From: Silene noctiflora
Lineage: Eukaryota; Streptophyta; Magnoliopsida; Caryophyllales; Caryophyllaceae
DNA length: 23,870 bases
Direction of reading: 5' to 3'
NCBI GenBank assembly: GCA_009801015.1
Contig: VHZZ01009730.1
Coordinates: forward strand, 39,879 to 63,748
Shown: positions 19,933 through 23,870 of the stretch, piece by piece
How the letters are laid out: the number at the start of each line of letters is the position of its first letter
How positions within the stretch are numbered: the first letter of the stretch is position 1
The notes under the pieces: generated by a model
Told to the model about the DNA's origin: nothing
Databases searched by the model: none
Seen by the model: the letters and a program-made list of their open reading frames with translations, nothing else
Translations under genes and position numbers: made by a program

Positions 19933-22373
19933 AAAAAAAAACACTAATAACAGAAATCAGATCACATATAATGTTTTAGATACCATCTACTATTATGAAG
20001 ATAGACAAAGTTTACAAGTTAAAACACATTAAGGAGTTAACTTTACAAGTATAAGAGCCTAAATCAGACAACTGGGTGTTTTCTTATATGTTTCCTTATC
20101 CTAAATGAGAAAGAGGTCAAGCCAAAAGCCCAAAAGAGTTACAAAAACAGTTGACCGCGACTAGGAATGAGAGAAGAGAAAATACGCTTACCAGTTGATG
20201 AGTATAACCACCATGGAGGTGCTGAGAGATTTCACAATTGGAGGGCGAAGTTGATCAAGCAATAATCCCAAACTCTGACTAGCTTCGATTGACAGATCAC
20301 CAAGCTTTAGTATTGGATGCCCCCTACGGAGCCACGCTATACTGAATCCCAGTTCCTTAGCTGCAGGTAAGAACACAGACGAACGTTCTATCAGTGAGAA
20401 CCTAAAAGACATGTTAAAATCTTGAATCAGCTGTTAGTCATTACCATTATCATCACCAACTACACGAGGAGGTTGATCGGTACTGCCATTTGGGTCCGGT
20501 GTATAAATAAGGATGACTGCGGCAATAAATTTTAGTGCTAATAACCTTCTTCCATCACTTTCCGACTGGTAAAAGAGCAGTCATCAATCAAACATGAGTT
20601 GAAATGAAAACAAGAACAAGGTTTAAGGGCTGAAACATTTTTTCTGTTTCATTTAAGCAATGTACAAAGATTGTGCATGCTTATTCCATATAATAACTTG
20701 CCTGGAAAGCTATTGAATAAATTTTTTCCTTCAACTTCTGCACTGATGTCCATGTTGATTCTAGTAAATCAGCTTGCTCGGCTATGTTAAATTCCTGAAC
20801 AATATATAGAGGAAATGAAAGGAGCGGCTTTCTAATAATAATATTACTGATAGTAAGCAAGTAGCAACTAAGCACTTAAAAAGGAAGTAACATGCACTAC
20901 CAGGGGACATCAGGCAGGTTGGTTAAATCGAAAGTGTGAATTTGATGCCCTACTGTGCTCATAACGGACAATATTACTGTTAATCAGGTGGAAGCTGATA
21001 AAGTACATTTTTTAAACCGCAAATGTTTTTCGGAGTATCCAATAGAAACGGGTAAAAAAATGCTTTCAAACTAGAAAATAGTGAAGAAATGAACCACAAG
21101 GCCATTATGGCAGGTTGTAAATATCCAACTCAATCGTGAATTCCCCAAACGACATATTACTACCAATTAAAAGCAAACAACTAAAAGTCATCCAGTTATT
21201 TACGTAACAGCCAATCCAATATGGTTCTCATGGAATTTTAAGCACTCGCGGCATTAAGAAAGTCTCGGAAAGAATCACATATTCACATCACAAACAACAC
21301 ATTTAACACAAAAGCAGAGCCAAAGTCATATTTTCATATTAATTGACAATAATTGTAACTACACTACGCCTCACATCTGCTTGTTTCTTTCAGCAACCCA
21401 AAAAATTCAAAGCCCCTTCTTTAGCAAAGCTAACCAAGATTCTGCGCTTACTGAGTCAAGCATTAAGTAAAACATCGCCCCAACCTTTAATAAGAAATAC
21501 TTTCACTTCTTCCTCAAACGATAGATTAAGCAGATGCATAAAAATAATAAAATGTGTCGTTTAGTTTCTTCCAATCTGTTTGTAGGTACTACGTAGTAAG
21601 ACTCAGAGGCAAGTGCTTCAGTTTCAAATATCTACAGATTTGTTTCATCAGTACTTGCAGAGAATGTAATGCAGGTTGATAGATTACCTCGAGCGCAATT
21701 TTCTGAAGGGCACGGCAAAATATAGTAGTTCCAGAAGTAATAGCTTGTCGACCCACTGCCGGAGTATCATCATCTACGACCATCGATAATGCATGTATAA
21801 TTTTGGGTAAAAACTCTACATGCCTCAATCCGATTTCACCAATTATCCTACAATTCAAGTGGAAGCGATGAAATACTTGGAAAAGGGCCAAAAAGAATAA
21901 AAACGTAAAGAATCTGTTGAAGTGCAGCGCATCCAAGTCAATGAAGATAAAGGTACGCACTTTTGTAAACAAAAAAACTGTCATCATAAGCAATTCAATC
22001 ATCAATTCCGCTTAATACCGCTATAAAGACATTCACAAACAGCCATTCGTCGCGAGTGCATGCTTCACTTCAATCATGTGCGGGATTTTAATAAAAGGTA
22101 AACAAAAGAGACAGAGTGAACAACGTAAAAAGAAGGAGATAGAGTGACATACTCAATGGCGCACTTTCGGACGGGGCAGAAGCGATCAGAGATAAGGTTC
22201 AACAAGGAAGGAATAAGCGGAGAGATTAACACGGCGTCGTTTTGATCCTGGAGTAGCTGGAGCTTGAGTTGATTGAGGCTTTGGAGCTTGGAGTGATTGT
22301 TGGAAGGGAAGGAGACTGAGTTAACGAGACTCGTAACTCGGGCAAGTGAATCGGACTCGATCATTCCCACCAT
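5197..22373 (-). CDS. ESP4: Symplekin/Pta1-like scaffold of the mRNA 3'-end processing complex (spliced, 26 supported exons)
   Basis: Symplekin is a nuclear scaffold that bridges CPSF, CstF and CTD-phosphatase partners during pre-mRNA cleavage and polyadenylation. In Arabidopsis the homologue is ESP4, known from enhanced-silencing mutants. The minus-strand exons join to 3927 nt, giving 1308 aa plus TAA, close to but shorter than the Arabidopsis protein. The start at 22373 opens the only N-terminal frame; an in-frame ATG lies at codon 4. Recognisable family blocks are SDRFCPVRK near residue 62, [11 protein letters not shown] near 78, [17 protein letters not shown] near 264, [18 protein letters not shown] at 314, [17 protein letters not shown] at 760, [12 protein letters not shown] near 1041, [16 protein letters not shown] near 1140 and [10 protein letters not shown] near 1202. 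Introns 1-21 and 24-26 are placed with GT-AG ends except intron 3 (GC-AG). One conserved exon after exon 22 is unaccounted for, so the model is probably incomplete at 6530-8206. Plants can carry a second symplekin paralogue; orthology to ESP4 is inferred from memory of the family. Confidence 0.93.
5345..6289 (-). other. Symplekin introns 26 (5345-5753) and 25 (5858-6289)
   Basis: Both have GTGTGT donors and AG acceptors on the minus strand and flank exon 26 (5754-5857). They are AT-rich; I see no element structure or internal gene. Confidence 0.7.
6757..6807 (-). CDS. Candidate divergent exon 23 of symplekin (51 bp, phase 0-0)
   Basis: On the minus strand a CCTCAG acceptor is followed by 17 in-frame codons ([17 protein letters not shown]) and a GAG|GTATCA donor. 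It would splice in frame between exon 22 and exon 24. The family block normally found here contains IPLPLLFMRT followed by a V-I-Q-A-I-D-A-F-like stretch. The candidate shares FMRT and a D-x-F triplet in the right order, and the bases just upstream of the acceptor read IPQ in the same frame. Similarity outside these residues is poor, so this may be a decayed exon or a chance match. Confidence 0.2.
6971..7125. repeat. 54-bp tandem repeat, about 2.7 copies
   Basis: Units start at 6971, 7025 and 7079 with the word ACTTTGTACACGTTTTGAAT. The first two units differ at only a few bases; the third is degenerate (ACTTGGTATATTCTTTGAAT). Because 54 is a multiple of three, the minus strand shows an 18-residue repeated peptide in some frames, which is a side effect and not a gene. 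Confidence 0.85.
8004..8036. repeat. 33-base poly-A run (plus strand)
   Basis: An uninterrupted A run in the intron ahead of the missing exon. It reads as a poly-U tract in the transcript. It may be a mononucleotide expansion or the tail of a retroposed element; no flanking duplication is evident. Confidence 0.9.
8840..9577 (-). other. Symplekin intron 19
   Basis: 738 bp between exons 20 and 19, with a GTTGTT donor and ATCAG acceptor. It contains G-rich purine patches (about 9157-9190) and GATGATG repeats, but no element ends that I can pair. Confidence 0.6.
10155..14784 (-). CDS. ESP4: Symplekin exons 10-16: middle helical region
   Basis: Exons are 14716-14784, 13485-13601, 13130-13375, 12664-12711, 12446-12583, 10363-10527 and 10155-10217. 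They cover residues 737-1018 and all junctions are phase 0. Landmarks are [20 protein letters not shown] (exon 10), [20 protein letters not shown] (11), [19 protein letters not shown] (12), [16 protein letters not shown] (13, only 48 bp), [10 protein letters not shown] (14), [18 protein letters not shown] (15) and [20 protein letters not shown] (16). The exon 13 acceptor is the AG before AGTGCAG at 12711; the nearby alternative AGs break the frame. Intron 14 (10528-12445, 1918 bp) is long because of a hAT-like insertion. Confidence 0.89.
11170..12040. mobile_element. Non-autonomous hAT-like transposon (871 bp) in symplekin intron 14
   Basis: The ends are CAGGGTTTTAAA (11170-11181) and, read inward from 12040, CAGTGTTTTAAA: 11 of 12 bases match. 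They are flanked by an exact 8-bp direct duplication GTGATTCC at 11162-11169 and 12041-12048. An 8-bp duplication with CAGGG-type ends is the hAT signature. Subterminal DNA is rich in CGG/CCG and GACTCGG words, and the core is AT-rich. No transposase frame is present. It lies wholly inside the intron, so it should be spliced out. Confidence 0.82.
12712..13129 (-). other. Symplekin intron 12
   Basis: 418 bp with a GTTTGT donor and an acceptor in an A-rich context (GAAAAAAG|AGTGCAG), downstream of a poly-U-rich tract. No element is recognised. Confidence 0.6.
13602..15351 (-). other. Symplekin introns 10 (13602-14715) and 9 (14785-15351)
   Basis: The introns flank the 69-bp exon 10 (14716-14784). 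Open frames seen on either strand, such as 13811-14143 on the plus strand, lack conserved sequence. No terminal repeats or RNA genes were recognised. Confidence 0.6.
15352..17302 (-). CDS. ESP4: Symplekin exons 7-9: end of N-terminal domain and acidic, serine-rich linker with nuclear-localisation-like clusters
   Basis: Exons are 17180-17302 (123 bp), 16346-16891 (546 bp) and 15352-15951 (600 bp), all phase 0, covering residues 314-736. Exon 7 starts with the conserved [12 protein letters not shown] block. Exon 8 opens with acidic and basic patches: GKKTGRKR near residues 366-373 and PGKRAR near 389-394 look like a bipartite nuclear signal. It then returns to helix-rich sequence ([22 protein letters not shown]). 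Exon 9 is long and low in hydrophobics (many S, E, D, N, P), probably disordered, and ends in a folded stretch, [21 protein letters not shown], just before the next conserved block. The long linker between the two domains is typical of plant symplekins, as I recall them. Confidence 0.9.
15952..16345 (-). other. Symplekin intron 8
   Basis: 394 bp with a GTAAGA donor and TTTTCAG acceptor. Nothing else is recognised in it. Confidence 0.65.
16971..17092. mobile_element. Short MITE (about 122 bp) in symplekin intron 7
   Basis: The left end AGGCCTTGTTCTTTCGGAC and the inverse of the right end (AAGCCTTGTTCTTTTGGAC) match at most positions over about 19 bp. The interior repeats CTGAACTGAA and CTGAATTGAA words, so the whole element is close to a foldback. 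The target duplication is unclear. It lies about 80 bp from the exon 8 acceptor at 16892. Confidence 0.65.
18221..18241. repeat. GT dinucleotide microsatellite
   Basis: About 10.5 uninterrupted GT units inside intron 6. It is likely length-polymorphic. Confidence 0.95.
18307..18403. repeat. Imperfect 53-bp tandem duplication containing ambiguous bases
   Basis: ATGAATAAAATAAGAGTAAA occurs at 18331-18350 and 18384-18403. G-rich sequence precedes each copy. Ns at 18359, 18364, 18367 and 18374 show that the assembly was uncertain here. Confidence 0.75.
19115..22373 (-). CDS. ESP4: Symplekin exons 1-6: N-terminal HEAT-like (Symplekin/Pta1 N-terminal) domain
   Basis: Exons are 22153-22373, 21688-21847, 20702-20794, 20445-20565, 20192-20360 and 19115-19289. 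They encode residues 1-313. Codons 74, 199 and 255 are split by introns 1, 4 and 5; the other junctions are phase 0. Introns are bounded by GTATGT, GTAATC, GCAAGT, GTAATG, GTAAGC and GTACTT donors and clear AG acceptors. The helical repeats ([17 protein letters not shown], then [17 protein letters not shown], then [16 protein letters not shown]) fit the HEAT-type N-terminal domain (Pfam Symplekin_PTA1_N). In animals and yeast this region docks the CTD phosphatase Ssu72. No membrane segment or signal peptide is present. Confidence 0.9.
19290..20191 (-). other. Symplekin intron 5 with a long A-rich run
   Basis: 902 bp with a GTAAGC donor and TTTCCAG acceptor. An A run of about 40 bases broken by one G lies at 19902-19940 on the plus strand. 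No other structure was recognised. Confidence 0.65.
20566..20701 (-). other. Symplekin intron 3 with a GC-AG splice pair
   Basis: The exon 3 end reads CCAG|GCAAGT on the minus strand (boundary 20702/20701), and the acceptor is TTTACCAG|TCGGA at 20566/20565. The protein runs SIAFQ then [13 protein letters not shown] in phase 0, as expected for the family. The nearest GT (four bases further, AA|GTTATT) would shift the frame. GC donors with strong CAG|GCAAGT context are a known minor class of plant introns. Confidence 0.8.
20795..21687 (-). other. Symplekin intron 2
   Basis: 893 bp with a GTAATC donor and TTGTTCAG acceptor. The open frame at 21343-21564 on the plus strand shows no conserved sequence. 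Nothing else is recognised. Confidence 0.6.
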
Positions 22374-22500
22374 AGTTGATGGGGGGAATGGTGGTGGTGA
22401 AACACAGGGTTTGGAATTTAATTTAGTTGAAATAAACCCTTGATTTTATTGATTTGGGGAATTTGTAGCGGGAGAAACCCAAGGAGTGGCAGAAGCTGTT
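22374..22500 (-). promoter_or_regulatory. 5' UTR and core promoter region of the symplekin gene
   Basis: The 127 bp upstream of the start codon contain, on the minus strand, a CCACCACCACC-like pyrimidine/purine stretch and an AACCCTGTG motif. The start context is AACTATGGTG, with G at +4. A 27-base T run on the plus strand (22519-22545) lies just further upstream. I see no convincing TATA box, which is common for housekeeping plant genes. Confidence 0.35.
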
Positions 22501-22518
22501 GTTAGTTACCAAAACCGA

Positions 22519-22545
22519 TTTTTTTTTTTTTTTTTTTTTTTTTTT
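22519..22545. repeat. 27-base T run upstream of the symplekin start
   Basis: On the gene's sense strand this is a poly-A tract about 150 bp before the ATG. Poly(dA:dT) tracts commonly disfavour nucleosomes near promoters; any role here is inference. Confidence 0.9.
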
Positions 22546-22690
22546 CTTTTAAATAAGCATCTAAATAACTGGTTTTTGTACCCGTGAAATCAAAGGCGCG
22601 TTCGAGATTAATTATTTAAATTTACGATTAAGTGTAAGTTAATTGGTATGAAATATGTTTGACATTTTTGTTGCTAACACAACGCACAAA

Positions 22691-22838
22691 AATATTTCAC
22701 TTGAATTACAATTCATTTAGTTAAGTAAGAACCATAACAACATTTCAATATATATTTTTATATAAATATTTCACTTCAATTATAATTCATTTAGTTCAGT
22801 AAGAACCATAACAACATTTCAATATATATTTTTATATA
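22691..22838. repeat. 74-bp tandem duplication upstream of the gene
   Basis: Copies 22691-22764 and 22765-22838 start AATATTTCACTT and share ATTCATTTAGTT, GTAAGAACCATAACAACATT and TATATATTTTTATATAAA. Only a few bases differ, so the duplication is fairly recent. Confidence 0.9.
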
Positions 22839-23690
22839 AACTAAGATATTAGGAGTATATGGGTAAGTAAACGTAAAATCGGATGAATGTAATCTGGAAC
22901 TACTTAATTGGACATTGAGTACTGTAATACAAAATTAATCGTGTTAATTGAATAGATGATAAGTTTGTGGCTCTTTATCATCTATGGCCAATATATATTG
23001 TTTATTTTTAATTTGTCTTCCATATAATTTCATTATTTTCATCATTAACCGTGTCAATTTCACATGAACACCACTTATCGTAGGTCGTGATCTTTTTTGT
23101 ATTAATTTGTATTTTCATTGTAATATAATTTTTGTTGTTTCATAGGATGTCATGACTTTAGAAGAGTATCATTGGTGTTCTCTATATTATCCTTGTACTA
23201 TGATATTTTAATTTAATAAGCTATATAGTATTTAAAGTACGTTATATGAAAAATATGTTAGCTATTTTTTAAGCTATGTTTATATGTAACCAATTCAACG
23301 AAATCAACGGGTACAATTATACAACATAATATTGGACAATTAAAGTAATATGATGTTGTAACAATAAAATGATAAAAGGTTATTTATGTTTTCAATTTAT
23401 ATACACGTGTAATTTTGGACGAGTCTTAGCTAGTAAGAGAGGATAAAATTTACAAATGAAGTAAAAATTATTGTCATGTAGTGTTTTTTTTTTTTTTTTG
23501 CAAGATGCCTATTTTACAATAAAATCCTAAAATTTAAATTAAGAATTTACTTTGATGTTTAATTGTTGTTTAAGACTTTTAATTTACTTTATAGTTAGAA
23601 AGACAAATTTTAATGTATGTTGTGTTTTAGTTTGTATTTAGTGCTACAAATTGCTTAAAACTTCACTTTTTCTTTTTTAAATAACATGCT
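22839..23690. other. AT-rich intergenic DNA
   Basis: No conserved frame, RNA gene or clear element ends. It contains a T run near 23487. Confidence 0.5.
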
Positions 23691-23804
23691 AATCTATAAA
23701 TCTATAATCTATAATCTATAATCTATAAATCTATAAATCTATAAATATAATAAAAAGGCATGACATCTATAATCTATCTATAAATATAATAAAAAGGCAT
23801 GACA
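23691..23804. repeat. TCTATAA short repeats with a 39-bp-spaced duplication
   Basis: Repeated AATCTATAA/ATCTATAAA units fill 23691-23745. The word TCTATAAATATAATAAAAAG followed by GCATGACA occurs at 23738-23765 and 23777-23804. Confidence 0.85.
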
Positions 23805-23870
23805 ATTGATCACATTGCTTCATTCCCTCTTTTATGAGTGTTTTAAAAAGCCACATCATCTTCATTTTAT
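23738..23870 (+). mobile_element. Possible Helitron 5' end, cut by the window edge
   Basis: TCTATAAATATAATAAAAAG followed by GCATGACA resembles the TCTATAxTAxTA...AAAGGCATGACA starts of many plant Helitrons as I remember them. It would run rightward beyond the window. The 3' hairpin and CTRR end cannot be seen, so this is tentative. Confidence 0.25.

Noticed and set aside
20698..20702. Alternative GT donor (AA|GTTATT) for intron 3
   Set aside because: It adds four bases to exon 3 and breaks the conserved reading frame.

Overview
This is a plant nuclear genomic window, from a eudicot. The evidence is one gene with many introns spread over about 17 kb, AT-rich introns, Stowaway-like and hAT-like MITEs, and a plant-type LTR retrotransposon end. 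The LTR carries repeated AGTCGATCGACT palindromes; together with the MITE families this makes me lean weakly towards Caryophyllales. I cannot fix the species.

The only recognisable protein-coding gene lies on the minus strand. Its ATG is at 22373 and its TAA at 5197-5199. It encodes the plant symplekin/Pta1 homologue (Arabidopsis ESP4 type), a scaffold of the nuclear mRNA 3'-end cleavage and polyadenylation complex. I placed 26 exons by reading frame, splice sites and family conservation. They join without a frameshift into 1308 codons plus a stop. The protein has an N-terminal HEAT-like symplekin domain (exons 1-7), a long acidic, serine-rich linker with basic nuclear-localisation-like clusters (exons 8-9), a middle helical region (exons 10-16) and the conserved symplekin C-terminal domain (exons 17-27).

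Two features of the gene are unusual. Intron 3 must use a GC-AG splice pair to stay in frame. The very conserved segment that should lie between exon 22 and exon 24 (the IPLPLLFMRT region) cannot be found. Only an odd 51-bp in-frame candidate (6757-6807) sits in its place, so the gene copy may be diverged, damaged, or mis-assembled here.

The rest is mostly mobile-element material. Positions 1-2665 are the 3' end of a Ty3/gypsy-like LTR retrotransposon with an LTR of about 1.3 kb. Positions 2666-4360 hold a string of small elements: a long hairpin, two degenerate repeat-family copies and a Stowaway-like MITE. Introns contain an 871-bp hAT-like element with an 8-bp target duplication, a 122-bp palindromic-ended MITE, a larger degenerate MITE with ambiguous bases, a 54-bp tandem repeat and long poly-A tracts. 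Upstream of the gene (22374-23870) is AT-rich intergenic DNA with a 74-bp tandem duplication and a possible Helitron 5' end. I saw no tRNA, rRNA, CRISPR array or second gene.
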